Counted from the first letter of the stretch, positions 23,217 through 35,244 are shown. The stretch is 64,000 nucleotides of DNA from Zonotrichia leucophrys gambelii (GCF_028769735.1 NC_088188.1:5603001-5667000); one strand, 5' to 3'. Translations and numbers: made by a program. Notes: a model not told the origin generated them from the letters alone.

Positions 23217-26200
23217 GTGAGTGCTCAGCCTGCCTTCATTCACCTACAGACACACAGCTTACACACAAATCCTCTGCACATCCCATATGGGAGGAGACAG
23301 CTCACCCTGGCGCTGGGTCTTCAGTCATTCTCTCACAATTAATGTGTTTAAGATTTTCTAAGCCTTCTGATGTTTACATTCTTGTAAGGAACTTTCTCAC
23401 ACACTTTATGTAAATAACTCCTTGTTTTGCATTCTTTTATGGAGGAGGAGAAATTTATTGGGCTGTTGGTTTGTCCAGTGTCATTGGAGAGGTGGCACTG
23501 TCACCCTCCAATCCATTGTCACTTCTGGAAATCTATAAATGTTGGAGTCAGAATAAAACTTTCCCTCTTTTTTGACCTTGGACAGTCCAGTGTCCACTTT
23601 GTTTTATTTCATGTCCTAGAGTGACAAATGTGACTGGAAATCCTTCAGCAGATTTCCTCAATGAAAAAGCCAAACTGCTGATAATCACTTAAAGAAGCAT
23701 TAACTTGAGCATAAGTTATGAAATTTCTTATTTAAAAGCACTAATATCCTTTAAAAATAAATATTGTGGGAAGAAGTGTAATAATGTTTGTGCTTTCAGT
23801 AAAGGAAGATCTGTTTTCCAAACAATTGTTGCTCAAACTAAAAGCCAGTGAAGTTTTTGAGGGTGTGTGTAGAACTGCTGAGCAAAAATAGCCCCAGACC
23901 AAACCCAGATCAATTTTATCTTTCTTGTAAACTTGATTTGTGGGTGTATAAATGCCAAAATAATTGGTACCACAAGACTTAATTTGACAGCAAACCCTGC
24001 CTGGGGCATTATTTGGTCATGGTGGGTCCTTTAATGCTGCTTGAAAATGCTCCAGTGAGGAAAATTGTTCTGTGTCCACACTCTGTGGCTTAAGAAGTGT
24101 CTGATCTGTAGTTACTGAACTTAAGGATATGAGAATTTAAAAATAATGGTGAATTCTGGCCACAGCCCTTTTAGATTATATGGGAAAGTTTATAAATTGA
24201 TTTTTATTTCTGCATGAGGACACACATCTGAGGAATGGTGGGGCTTGGCAGAGCTGCTGCTTTCTGCTCCCAGGGCAGCAGGGTGTTGATGCATTTTTGC
24301 ACTGAGGAGTGCAGTTACTTCAGGAATCAAGCCCTGGTGATAAATTGTTGGGTGTGTGAGTGAGCTGAGGCTGCTCCTGGTGCTGGGTCAGCTCCAGTGG
24401 GGCCCTCCCTGCTCATGGCTCTGTCATTTTGTCTCTGACATTGTCCTCACTCAGCCACATGTCCTTGTGGAGAGTTACCCTGGACTCAGCACTTGCTGTT
24501 GGGTTGCCAATAGTGGATGAAGGTAATTGTGAAATGAAACCATTTCAGGCAGCTGTGAGCTCAGCAGCACAAGCACAGCCCTGTTTGCCCCAGGATCCCC
24601 TAAAATCCTGTTCTGTGTGAGCTGCCCTCAGAGCAGGGTCTTGTTCAGAGCCATCAGTGGCTCCAGCTGAGCTCCCTGACAGGGGAGGGAATGCTCTGAT
24701 GCACAAATTGGGGAGGATCTGCTAAAGATGTTGAAAACATTCCTGCCCTCAGCAGCTTCCCCCTTTTCCTGTGGGATTTGCTGTCTGTACCTGTGCTCAT
24801 GTCCAGCTGCTCCTGCTCCAGGCTGTCAGGGAAATTGAGGTTTATATTCTGTATTCCAAAGGGAGCTCCCCAACCTCCTCCCACCTTCCTGCTGCCCAGC
24901 TCCTGAGCAGGGATCTCTGGGGGTGACTGGAGCCCTGTGCTGCAGGTGGGAGTGCTGGAACAGCTGAGGAGGGGCTGCCAGACTCACCCCTGAGCTCTCT
25001 GGGGGAATAAAAACATCCCTTGGAACAGCCTGGTGTGTTTGTGAGCCATGGGAACTCCTCGGTGCTGTTGCTATGGAGGGAGCAGTGTGTGAAATCTCAC
25101 AGTGCTGCTAGGACAGCATGGAAAATTGCATTCTCTCCTGGGAGAGCAGCACCTTTGAACTGCAGTGACCAGTTCATGTTTATTCTAAAATACAGGGGAT
25201 AAAAATTAATTCCTTCTGCACTGGTGGCCATAAGGATAGCCTAGATTGCTTCAAAAACCCCAAACCAACAAACCATCAAAACTCCCCCACATAAAGCATT
25301 TGAGGGCTGTCTGACCATGCTGTCAGTGAGCAGCAGGCAGATGTGGCCTGACCTTTTAGGAAAGTTTTAATGTGCAACAACATTTGAAACTAATCCTTCT
25401 GAAGAACACAGTGCCCTGAATTAATGCTCTTTCAGTGAAGTGTAAGAGCTGCTTGATGCTGAGATGTAGCCAAAATATCCATGTTTAAACACTTGCTGCT
25501 CAGATACAGGCTGGGGAGGTTTTTTCTGTCTCTGAAGATAAATCCTAGTGCTGAGCTGCTAAGTCAGAGACATGCCTGGGTTTATTTTCACTTCCCAAAT
25601 GCATCCTTTGATAACTGAGGCAGGATTACTGTTAATTGCAAGAACATGTTTGATAGAGAGCCCTTGTGCTGTGTTTGCTGGGTGGTACCTCAAGGTGGGA
25701 GTGCTCAAGGGGTTTCCTGGCTGGTGGAAAGTCCTTGGCAATCCAGGAGCTCCCTTTGGAGCCTGCAGGCCATGGGGAGGCTTCCCCTGCCACAGAAAAC
25801 GGGGCTGCTTCAGGGTTTTGGGTTGTTTTGTGCAGTTTTTGTGTTGTTGGGGTTTTAAAATCTCACTTCATCTGATGGCTGCCATGTCAGAGATGGGGGA
25901 TTCACAGGGCAGTGTAACCACAGGGTTATTTTCCACTTGTGTGCCTTTGTGGATTTGTTTTGTTCCCCTGCTCTAGGCACACACAGCCATCAGTTCCTGT
26001 CTCTGCCCTAAAAACTCCCCAAGGAGCAGGATTGCTCCTGCAATCACAGGGTCACAAGAAGTCAATTACATATTAATTTTTTTATAGTGATGAAGTTAAG
26101 GAAAACTCCTCCAAGCTGGATGTTCTGTGGAAATTGCACTTCCTGCCTCGCTTTGTGATTGGGGAAAGTTGCTTTTCCTTGGCAGGCCCCCAGACAGCAG

Positions 26201-29200
26201 TTTGGAGATAAAGTTTCAAGAGTTTCTCTCTGTGGTAGAAATGTTAAAGTCTTTAAATGCTTGAGCAGGAAATTGGGATTCTTTCCAGTTAGTGTCACTG
26301 TGAGTGTAGTACAGGCTCTAAATGAGAGGCCTGGGAGTGTTAACTGGGGAGCAGGGAGGGTTTCAGCCTGAAAAGGGCATCAGAAAGAGCTTTTGTGAGC
26401 AAGCAGTGTATTTATACCTGTAAAACATCAGCTTTCTTTCAGCTGGGAAGTTAGAGATGTTCTTCAATCACTAGAGCAGTTCACAAACCAGATTTTTGTC
26501 CTTGAGTTTGTATTTATTACTTCAACTCCACCTGTGTGTTTTCCCTTGCACAGCTCTGAAGGATGGGGATGTCAGAATTCCACAGAGGTGCTTGGCTCCT
26601 CTGAGACTGTGAATTGGCATTTTAACAGCACTGAAACCACTTCTCTCTTCCCTCAGGACTTTTTGACAGGCACATAATGTGGCTGCTCTGCTGCTATTCC
26701 TATTGGAAAATGTAGAATTTGCCTTTCCAAAGGGTTGAGCAGTCAAGTTCTGCAGAAGTCAGCATGGACTGTGAGTGCTTGGAACTCTGAAAATCAAGCC
26801 CTGAGTGACAAGATCAGAACCAGTATCAAATATAAACATTTAACAACAGAATTCAGTCTATAAAGTTTTTGACTGTCTGGGGCATAACATTTCCAAAACT
26901 TCCAACACTTTCTGTCCAGCACTAACTGATATAAAGTGTGCATATTGTTTTCAAAATAAGCTATTTTTGTATAAACAAATGTCAGATTCTTTGATATCTG
27001 TGAGACCTTGCTGTTCCCTGTTCCTCTTATGGTGCAACCAAGATTAATTCAGTGATTGCAGCAAATTGGAGGGGGAAAAAAAGGAGGGATGAACATCATT
27101 TATAGCAGATATTTATGAAAGATAAATGTTTTTAAGTAGTTCCTTCAATGTTGGAGCTTCTTAATGCAGAGAGCAATGTGCACAACTAGCTGGAATTCAC
27201 AATGTGCACAACTAGCTGGAATTCACTCAAGTCTGCTGCCTCAATCTCAATTTCCTCTGCCTTAAACTGCATGAGCAGGTGCAGAAAATTCCTGTCCTGT
27301 GAGGGAATCTTGTCAGGATATCACATTTCATTCTGGGTAAATGGAGTGGGAAAGGGGCTTCTCTAAGACTCAGTGATTGCTCAGGGATCAACCCTTTTTC
27401 TCCTCCAGGAACTTGGGTGACCACTGGGCACTTTTCATGGATTGAGGTTTTGATTGTGCTTTGAACATGGGTGACCACTGGGCAGTTTCCATGGATTGGA
27501 GGTTTGATTGTTCTTGAGGAGCAGCTGCTGCTTCCTTGCTGCCTGTGGCACCGTGTGCTGCTGGCACAGGGCAGGGCTGGCTCTGACTCTTCCCCTCTCT
27601 CTCCCAGCACATCTGCTTGGACTGTAAGAAGAATTTTTGCACGTCCTGCTCAAACCAGGCCGAGGGTGGGCCCCTGCTCTGCCACCTGTGCCAGCGCTTC
27701 CGAGCCACGGCTTTTCAGCGGGAGGAGCTGATCAAGATGAAGGTGAAGGATCTGAGAGATTATTTGGCCCTCCATGAGATTTCCACAGAGTTCTGTCGTG
27801 AAAAGGAGGACCTGGTATTCCTGATCCTTGGCCAGCAGCCTGCAATTACCCAGGAAGATCAGATAAGAACAAACACATTTAATACCAGTGCCCGTGAACA
27901 GCAAGACTTTGTGAGTCACCCCCCAGCCAGCCTGGCCTCTCCTACCTCACACGATGAGTCCTCAGTGTCTGCAGATCCCATCTCAAGTTCAGAAGCTCAG
28001 GAACACCAACAGGTACAATCTCTGGCCAGAACCATCTTTTGCAAACTCATTCATCTCCATTTTTGGATTAGCTACTAGGATGTTGCATGTGGTTTTGCTG
28101 TGTAAAGCTGTGATTTGCTGTCACTGACTTTGATGTGCTGTTCATTATGGAATTAAATTTAGTGGGCAGTGCTGAATATCTCAAGCATTCACTCTCAGAA
28201 CATCACCACTGCTCTGGGATGTGTTTTCTCTGGTGCTGTGATCCACACTTCCTTTGCCACAGGATGCTCCTGTGACTGCTTCCTTTGGTACTTGGTGGTT
28301 TCTGGCACGTGTTTGTAGGTGTAATTAAATTGGTGATTCTGTTCTTTAATTCCTGTGCCAGATAACAAGGACAGGCTAAAGCAGGAGCTGATCAGAGCTG
28401 ATGGGGGCTGGGTGAGGATTTTGGTGTCTCCTGCACTCAGATCAATGGAAGACAAACCCTGAGTCTGTTGCCAAGTCTTGGTTTATGATGAACCTGCAGT
28501 TCTGATGAACCTCGGCAGGGGCATTTGAGTTTAATTATTTTTTATTGACCTTGCTTTGTTTGTTTTTCTGCTCTCTGCTAAAGGAAAGTTTACTCAGTGT
28601 TTGACATCTGCTCCTTGTCCTGTTACAAAGTTAATGGGTGTATTCAGTTTCCTGTGGGCCAGAGCTGTGAAAATGTGTGTACCTTCTGCTTCCTCAGCAG
28701 ATTAATCTAGTTCAAAAGAAGAGTTCTCCTGGGAGAACGTTTTTTACAAATCATTAAAAGGCATTTTCATTCCCTGTTTTTCTGGATATTGCCATTCCAG
28801 TTTTTACCAGCCCTGCTCCCTTCCCTCACTGCCTCATGATCCATTTCAGCTTCTTGTCCTGACTTGCATGACATGGTGCTGCAGTTCAGGCTCTTTGATC
28901 CTGATTGTTATTCCTGGGCTCTGTAAATATTAACAAGTCCCCACTTGGATAAGTGGGACGGTAACATTACAGCCTCTTTGTCAGTAGGAAAGCAGAGGGA
29001 GCAGTGGCTGCTGGGGGTGAGTCAGCTGAAATTACACTGCTCATTTGATCAAGAGTTCAAAGAACTGCCCAGCCTTTCTCCTCCAGCCCTGTCACTGCTG
29101 CTCCCTCACTGGCTCTGCCCACTCCAGACCCCAGCTGAGGAGATTTTGCCTGGTTCCTGTGAGATCTGAGCTGTCAGAGGAGGGTTCTGCAGAATTGGCA

Positions 29201-32200
29201 CTGAGAGCTCTGACATCCCACCAGAGCACAGTGTGACCCTCAGGGAAGGACTGCACGTACACAATTACAAATTTGTGTATAAATCTCCTCCTGATCCAGC
29301 CTGGAGTTCTGTACTGGGGCTTTAAAGTTACTTTGTGTGAGTGCTGCCAGGGAAAACCCTCTGTGAGTGTCCTGGCTTGTGCCTTGTCCTGCCTGTGTCC
29401 TTCCAGAGCTCAGGGGCTGCAGGGACCCTGTCCTGGAGTTGATTTCCCTCCAGAGCCCCACAGCTGGTGAAAGCTTCGTTTCCTCTTGCAGGCCAATGGT
29501 CACGTGCCTCCAAGCCCAGCTGAGAATGCAGCAGAAGAAGCAGCAGCAGAGGATGAGATACAGGTTGGTGTGTCCTGGGATTGATGGCAGGGAATACCAG
29601 CTTACCTGGGCTGGATTTGCTAGCAGACATGAACACTGAGAATGACCAACCCCTTCTGTGACATCACCTTGTCCTCCACACACAGAAAGAACTGGTGTCA
29701 CTTGGACACCATGGCAGGAATTATTAACTTCTATCTCAAGATTTGTGTTTCTGGTAGATGAATTCAGAGTAGCCATTTCTCTGTACATCCAAACCCAAAT
29801 CCCTGCTAGCACACATGCTGGCAGTTGATTTTAATCCCAGTTCATGGTGCTGAGGGCATGACTGATTCCCTGTGTGCTCCCCCAGTCCAGTGACTCCGAG
29901 GATAACCTGGTGCTGGGCAGGAAGGCCTCCCTGTCTGACCTGAGCAGCGTCGGGGACATCAACGCGCTCTCGGTGCGGCAGCTGAAGGAAATCCTCGCCC
30001 GCAACTTCGTCAACTACAAAGGCTGCTGTGAGAAATGGGAGCTGCTGGAGAGGGTCACTCGCCTCTACAGAGAGAAGGACCTTCAGCATCTAGGTGAGAG
30101 ACAGCAAACATGGGCCTGTTGTCCAGGCTTTGCCTTTTCATGGACAGCTGTGGAAGGAAATAGAGCTTAGCTGACATTTCTGGTGCAGCAGAGCGAGGAG
30201 GAAGGAGGGAATGTTTTGTACAGAGTGAAAGGAGCTGAGCTCTGCTCACCACTCCTCTCTCTCCTTGGAGTGAGTTCTGGAAGCCCTGCAGCAGCAGCAC
30301 AGGGGCTGTGCATCCTTCACCCATGGTGTTGTGCATCCTTCACCTTTGGTGTTGTGCATCCTTCACCTTTGGTGTTGTGCATCCTTCCCCCTTGGTGTTG
30401 TGCATCCTTCCCCCTTGGTGTTGTGCATCCTTCACCTTTGGTGTTGTGCATCCTTCACCCTTGGTGTTGTGCATCCTTCCCCCTTGGTGTTGAGCATCCT
30501 TCACCCTTGGTGTTGTGCATCCTTCACCCTTGGTGTTGTGCATCCTTCACCTTTGGTGTTGTGCATCCTTCACCTTTGGTGTTGTGCATCCTTCACCCTT
30601 GGTGTTGTGCATCCTTCACCTTTGGTGTTGTGCATCCTTCACCCTTGGTGTTGTGCATCCTTCACCTTTGGTGTTGTGCATCCTTCACCTTTGGTGTTGG
30701 GCATGTCCCCAGCAGATCCAGCTGGGCACTCCTACCTCACAACAGCTGTGTGGCTGTACATGACTGGATATGCTGAGCTCTTATCTCTTGGCTCGTGGTA
30801 CCTGGCAGAGCCAGCAGGGAAATGCCCTGCCCAGGCAGGAAACTGCCACCAAGGAGCAGCTGGGAGATGCAGGGCCTGTGCTCAGAGCAGTGGCTCCCAG
30901 GGCTGCACTGCTGGGGATAGCTGGGGTTTCACTCTCTTACCACCAGAGTGCTCCTGGGCCTGCACAGGTGGCTGTGAGGGGACACAGAGGTGTAGAGAAT
31001 ATATCTGGCTTGATTTTCCAGGTGCCAGTTTGCACTTGGAGGGGATTTCTTTAAAAAGAAACATATTTGTAAATTACTTACAAGAGAAACTTTAATACTT
31101 TGTTTCTCAGTGCTGTCCAAAGTAGTGTTGTTTTCTTAAACACGTCTCTCTAGGCTTTGTCTTCTATGGATGATCCAGGATTTAAGACAGCAGTTTTGGG
31201 GTTACATTCTTTCATTTCCTTGTGCTTTTGATGCAAGGTATCCTCTTCTTTCACTCTGTATCTGTGTTCAATCCCTTGGTGATTGTGTAACAGCAGAGGA
31301 GCTGGCACGAGGGGCTGCTGCAGCACTGGAAAGCCAAACTCTGCACACATTCCAAGGCTGTCTTAAAAATTGAGACATCCTTTGGATCCCTTATCTCTGG
31401 AAAGCTTTAGCAGTTCTGTAAGCTCAGTATCAGAGAAGGTTCTTGTCAGCTGTTGAACCTGTCCTGATCAGAGCCCAGGCTGAGCCTCCCATGGTGATCA
31501 GCAAAAAGCAGTTTTGGTTTAGCAACTCCCTCAGGGTTTTCAGCCCCTGCCTGGTAACACTTCTCTCACCAAATCTCTCTCTTCTTCTGTTGCAGTTTTG
31601 GACACCGACGATCAACCTGGTGAGTGAGATCCTTAATCATGGAGTTGTTCATTGGGAAAACCCCTCCAAGATCAGTCCAACCAGCACTGCCAAAGCCACC
31701 CCTAAACCAGGTCCCCAAATGTCACATCTACATGGCATTTAACTCCCCCCAGGGCTGTTTATGCCCTGAGCAGGCTGTTCCAGAGCTTGACAACCTTTTT
31801 GAAAATTAGTATCAGGAGAAATTTCTATCTAAACCTCCCTGGCACAACTTGAGGTCATTTCCTCTTGTGCTGTTACTTGGAAGAGAGACCCCTGTTGCTT
31901 CATTTGCCTCATCACTGAGAATCTCAGTGGTTTTTGTTTCCATCTCACAGAAATTACTGTGTAAAAGCTAAAACTTCTCCTTGCCAGCTGATGGAGCAGC
32001 CACAAGGGCAATTCCTTTGCACATCTCCTCCCTTAGGAATCCTGTCAGCACAGCCAAGTGGGATTGCACAAACCCACCCCACCTCCCTTTGTCTGATCCC
32101 TGGGTGCTCTCTTGTCCAGAGCTTGACAACTTTTTTGAAAATTAGTATCAGGAGAAATTTCTATCTAAACCTCCCTGGCACAACTTGAGGTCATTTCCTC

Positions 32201-32856
32201 TTGTGCTGTTACTTGGAAGAGAGACCCCTGTTGCTTCATTTGCCTCATCACTGAGAATCTCAGTGGTTTTTGTTTCCATCTCACAGACGGGAACAAAAAT
32301 TACTGTGTAAAACATTAACAACAAACATTTTACTGTGTAAAACATTGGAAACAAACATTACTGTGTAAAAGCTAAAACTTCTGCTCCTTGCCAGCTGATG
32401 GAGCAGCAATTCCTTTGCACACCTCGTCCCTTAGGGAATCCCTCCAGCAGAGCCAAGTGGGATTGCACAAACTGAAAATCTCAGAGTTTTTTGTGTCCAT
32501 CTCACAGAAATTACTGTATGAAACCTAAAGCTTTGCTCCTTGCCAGCTGATGGAGCAGCCACAAGGGCAATCCCTTTGTCCCTTAGGGAATCCCTCCAGC
32601 AGAGCCAAGTGGGATTGCACAAACCCACCCCCCCTCCCTGTGTCTGACCCGTGGGTGCTGTGCTGTCCCCTCAGGTGGTGCTGGGCCCCCCAGCACCGAG
32701 GACAACCTGTGCAGGATCTGCATGGACGCTGCCATCGACTGCGTGCTGCTGGAGTGCGGGCACATGGTGACGTGCACCAAGTGCGGGAAGCGCATGAGCG
32801 AGTGCCCCATCTGCCGGCAGTACGTGATCCGCGCCGTGCACGTCTTCAGGACTTAG
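23032..32856 (+). CDS. RFFL: RFFL, rififylin E3 ubiquitin ligase (six coding exons)
   Basis: Joining 23037-23216, 27608-28012, 29492-29563, 29886-30093, 31596-31619 and 32675-32856 gives 1071 nt, 356 residues plus stop, close to the 363 residues of human RFFL. All junctions have GT-AG sites and keep frame. Visible parts: cysteines 5, 6 and 10 (the human protein is palmitoylated near here and associates with endosomal and plasma membranes); FYVE-like zinc finger, C47, C50, C63, C66, C71, C74, C85, C88; a low-complexity Ser/Glu linker; a SAP-like helical part around residues 247-280; and a C3HC4 RING, C309, C312, C324, H326, C330, C333, C340, C343. The family ubiquitinates targets such as RIPK1, initiator caspases and PRR5L. 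ATG 23037 is the first in the exon and matches the family's MWA start. The paralogue RNF34 lacks this exact start, so RFFL is preferred. Confidence 0.96.
23217..27607 (+). other. RFFL: RFFL intron 2, no gene recognised
   Basis: About 4.4 kb with no supported exon. Two small tandem duplications are visible near its 3' end: ACAATGTGCACAACTAGCTG occurs twice at about 27175-27225, and a 60-bp unit beginning GGGTGACCACTGGGCA occurs at about 27414 and 27469. Confidence 0.6.
27608..28012 (+). CDS. RFFL: RFFL coding exon 2
   Basis: 405 nt, phase 0 at both ends; acceptor AG at 27606-27607, donor CAG/GTACAA. It encodes residues 61-195: the rest of the FYVE-like zinc finger, the conserved [20 protein letters not shown] helix region, and the start of the Ser/Pro-rich linker. 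Confidence 0.96.
28013..29491 (+). other. RFFL: RFFL intron 3, no gene recognised
   Basis: About 1.5 kb with ordinary sequence; no exon, repeat or RNA gene could be supported. Confidence 0.6.
29492..29563 (+). CDS. RFFL: RFFL coding exon 3
   Basis: 72 nt, phase 0; starts ANGHVPPSP, matching the human ANGHV at the same junction, then a Glu/Ala-rich acidic linker ending AEDEIQ. Residues 196-219. Donor CAG/GTTGGT is slightly off consensus. Confidence 0.93.
29886..30093 (+). CDS. RFFL: RFFL coding exon 4 (SAP-like segment)
   Basis: 208 nt, phase 0 in and phase 1 out (CTAG/GTGAGA). It encodes residues 220-288 plus the first base of codon 289: an acidic DSEDN start, a GRKASLSDL segment with phosphorylatable serines, and the strongly conserved [18 protein letters not shown] helical part. 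Confidence 0.95.
30309..30699. repeat. 23-bp minisatellite, about 17 units, in RFFL intron
   Basis: The unit TGCATCCTTCACCTTTGGTG+TTG repeats about 17 times with few substitutions (CCTTT, CCCTT and CCCCCTT variants). As 23 is not a multiple of three, all frames read as repetitive false peptides (about 190-250 codons). It is purely intronic, 215 bp after exon 4. No CRISPR-like spacers exist between units. Confidence 0.95.
30700..31595 (+). other. RFFL: Rest of RFFL intron 5
   Basis: No exon or repeat recognised between the minisatellite and the microexon. A pyrimidine-rich tract (about 31555-31593) leads to the next acceptor. Confidence 0.5.
31596..31619 (+). CDS. RFFL: RFFL coding exon 5 (24-nt microexon)
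   Basis: 24 nt between TTGCAG (ends 31595) and CTG/GTGAGT. With the split codon it gives VLDTDDQPG, aligning with VSGAEDQNGG before the RING finger of human RFFL. Phase 1 in and out, so skipping it would leave the frame intact and shorten the linker by eight residues. Confidence 0.88.
31774..32670. repeat. Triplicated intronic block containing a CR1 LINE remnant
   Basis: Three successive copies: about 31774-32112, 32113-32470 and 32471-32670 (the last lacks the CR1 part). Copies 1 and 2 begin with CCAGAGCTTGACAAC and contain TCTAAACCTCCCTGGCACAA, characteristic of the 3' part of the CR1 LINE. The later part, TTGCCAGCTGATGGAGCAGC and GCCAAGTGGGATTGCACAAA, occurs in all three. Copy 2 also has a small internal triplication around TTACTGTGTAAAA (32300-32370). 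The array ends directly at the acceptor tract of the RING exon. Confidence 0.85.
32675..32856 (+). CDS. RFFL: RFFL coding exon 6 (RING finger)
   Basis: Acceptor CCCCTCAG (ends 32674); 182 coding nt to TAG at 32854-32856. It encodes the complete C3HC4 RING finger (CRICMD...[17 protein letters not shown]), the catalytic E2-binding part. The exon is markedly GC-rich compared with flanking introns. Confidence 0.97.
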
Positions 32857-33207
32857 CGCGGCTCTGGGCTCGGCGCTGCCGTGCCTTAAAGCCTCCGTGC
32901 TCTTAGGGAAAGGGCCAACATCCCTGCCAACAGCTACCCTGGAGATCAGCGCGACCCTGCTGCCGGAGAGCCAAGGAGGAAGCCTGGGGAAAGTGCTCTG
33001 CTCAAGCCGTGCCCGGCTCTGCTCATCCCACCATCGTGCTTTACACCACAGTGCCTGGACTCCTCGGAGCTCATTGCCAGCAATCATTAACCACCTCCAT
33101 CCTAGGATAATTTGAGGACAGATGGATGCCCAGCTTTCCACCAGGAAGATCAGCTCCAGAGGCTTTGTAGTTTCCTCTGAATAATAAAAGTGAACTGGGG
33201 TCTGAAA
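32857..33207 (+). other. RFFL: RFFL 3' UTR
   Basis: It runs from the stop to a cleavage site estimated about 20 nt after AATAAA at 33183-33188; a GT-rich stretch (GTGTCCTTTGTTTTG) follows. Longer isoforms ending further downstream cannot be excluded. Confidence 0.65.
33183..33188 (+). terminator. RFFL: RFFL poly(A) signal
   Basis: Canonical AATAAA about 327 nt after the RFFL stop, followed by a GU-rich element. Confidence 0.7.
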
Positions 33208-35244
33208 AAGTGTCCTTTGTTTTGTTGCTCAGGCTCTGCCCAGCAACAACTTGATTTGCGAAGGTTGAAATGTCACTGTGCTTGTTAATTTTATTTTTAA
33301 TTTAATGTTAAATTGTTATGCTTGCAGGACAGGCAGACCATCCCTGCTTTCCCTAATTCCTAGTGCAATTGTGGAAAATGTGTAATTTTTTATCAAGGTT
33401 GTCTTTGTATTATTGAAAACTGCTGGGGAGGGAGGCTGGGAAGGCTCAGCCTTGCCCTGTGTCCTGGGTTTCTGTTTCTGTGCCAGAGGGAGGTTTCTGG
33501 TTTGATTTTGTGACTTTGATTTCACAGCACGTGCCAGAGGTGGGGCTCAAAGTGAACTGTCCCCACCTGCTGAGGGAGCTACAAATCCAAGGCTTGAGCC
33601 TTCCCCAGGGTTTGGTGAGGAAAGCACAGAGCTGCAGAGCAGTGAGGACTCCACTGCTACACAATCATATTTAAGTACAGGTGACTTTTTCTTTTTTTAG
33701 AAGGGAATCATGGAAGAAAGCCTTTGTCCCCCTTGGCTCCATGAGCAATCTCCACTGCAGATCAGCTTCCCCATCCTCCCCAGGGCTCAGTTTTACAGGT
33801 CTGTTACCTTCCACTGCTTACCAAAGCAGTTTTGTCCTTTCTGCTGGGGAGGATGGGGAGAAGCTGTGGCCTGATCCCTGACAGCTCCTGGGCAGTGTGT
33901 TCAGCTGGAAGAGGAGTCTGGCAGCTCCTCCTGGAGGTGATTTTAACTGGTGTCATTTCCCCTCAGTGGCCTGCAGGCAGCCAGGGCTCCAGTGCTGCCC
34001 TCAGTGTCCCTCAGCATGGATGGCACTGTGCCCAGCCTGGCTGCCAGCAGAGAGCAGCACAGAGCCAGGGGGCTCCTGGGGCACTGCAGGGATTCCCCAG
34101 AGCTCCTGGGCAGGGATGGCAGCAGCACAGGCACCCGTGTGCCCTGCACAGGGACACTTCAGCAGCCCCTCAGTGAGACATCCATGGCTCAGGGGGCAGC
34201 AGGAGAGCCAGGGATGTCTCACTGAGGGGGCCTCAGAACTCCACAGAACTGCAGCTTGACTGCACTCAGCATTCTGAGCCCTACCTCTGTCCCAGGTCAG
34301 GCTGTTCTTTAATCTTTAAGGTGTAACAGATCCAGCAGGAGAACACAGTGAACAAGTCAGTGCAGAGAAAAGGGCAGCTAAGGAGTGACTCTGTTTGCTC
34401 TGCAGAGAGCACGGGGAGCTCCAAGAGCTGCAGGAATACACAATGTGCTGAACAGCCTCATTTAGGAAATCCACTGTGAAAATTCATGTTGTCATATTTT
34501 TCAGTAAACTCAGGGCTGGGGGAATTTAGCAGGAAGATGATGATTCCCCTATGGATAGATGTACTTTTCCTTGTACAGGGTAGGCTTATTGTGTACAGCA
34601 GTCAAATCAAGCTGCAGATCAATGCCTGAGATTTTAGGGATGAGAAGATCCACCCACCCTGTGACTCCAAAATGTGCTTTGTGAAGGGAGGACTCTTCTT
34701 GTTTCCCTTGTAAAAATGGATTCTCTACTTATGGATATGAGTGAGTTGTTTTTAAAGGAAAATCAAAACCTGGAGGAAACTGATTAATGATCCAAAGGAA
34801 TATAATGTTCTGAACTAATAAAGTAAATGGAAATATTTATGTGCTTTATGTACACTGTACATTGTTTAAAGATTTTAAAACTTAATATTCTACTTGAAAG
34901 GGCATGTTATTCACTATTAAATCCTCTGGTACTATGACAGTTCAACTTACTAGTTTTGGTACAGAAGTTTGGTTTATAATTTTGTAATAAAGTTGAATTG
35001 TGATTTAGTTGTTATCTTTGTTTCTGAATCTGTTACAAGCAGAGATCCTACAGCTACTGCTGAACCTCAGCCAGAAATTGGGATCCCAGGTGCTGAAATG
35101 CTGTTAGTGGGGGATACAGGGGAAAAAAAATTACCTGACAGCACAAATGACCTTGGCAGCACAGCCAAGAGTCCCATGGAGCTGCTGCTCTGTTCTCCTG
35201 AGCAGGAAGAGAAGAACCTTTGGAAAATAAATCCTGACAGCAAA
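33208..35244. other. Intergenic spacer between convergent RFFL and LIG3
   Basis: About 2 kb between the two predicted 3' ends. Apart from the inverted repeat at 34166-34229 it holds no feature I can name. The right part (34800-35040) is AT-rich. Confidence 0.55.
34166..34229. repeat. Near-perfect inverted repeat (24 paired bases, 14-nt loop)
   Basis: Left arm 34166-34190 and right arm 34205-34229. The outer 18 bases (CCCCTCAGTGAGACATCC and its complement) pair perfectly, then one mismatch (A34184/G34211), then six more pairs (TGGCTC/GAGCCA) around a 14-nt loop. The size resembles a small precursor-microRNA hairpin or a fragment of a foldback element. No known microRNA was recognised. Confidence 0.85.

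Noticed and set aside
28013..28078. Read-through of RFFL exon 2 into the following intron to a stop at 28078
   Set aside because: The donor CAG/GTACAA joins cleanly to ANGHV of the next exon as in mammals; the extension is not conserved.
30309..30699. Regular repeats that could suggest a CRISPR array
   Set aside because: Units are contiguous with no unique spacers, and the genome is a vertebrate.
30183..31095. Plus-strand frames of 197 and 254 codons with [19 protein letters not shown] repeats
   Set aside because: Translation of the 23-bp minisatellite inside an RFFL intron.
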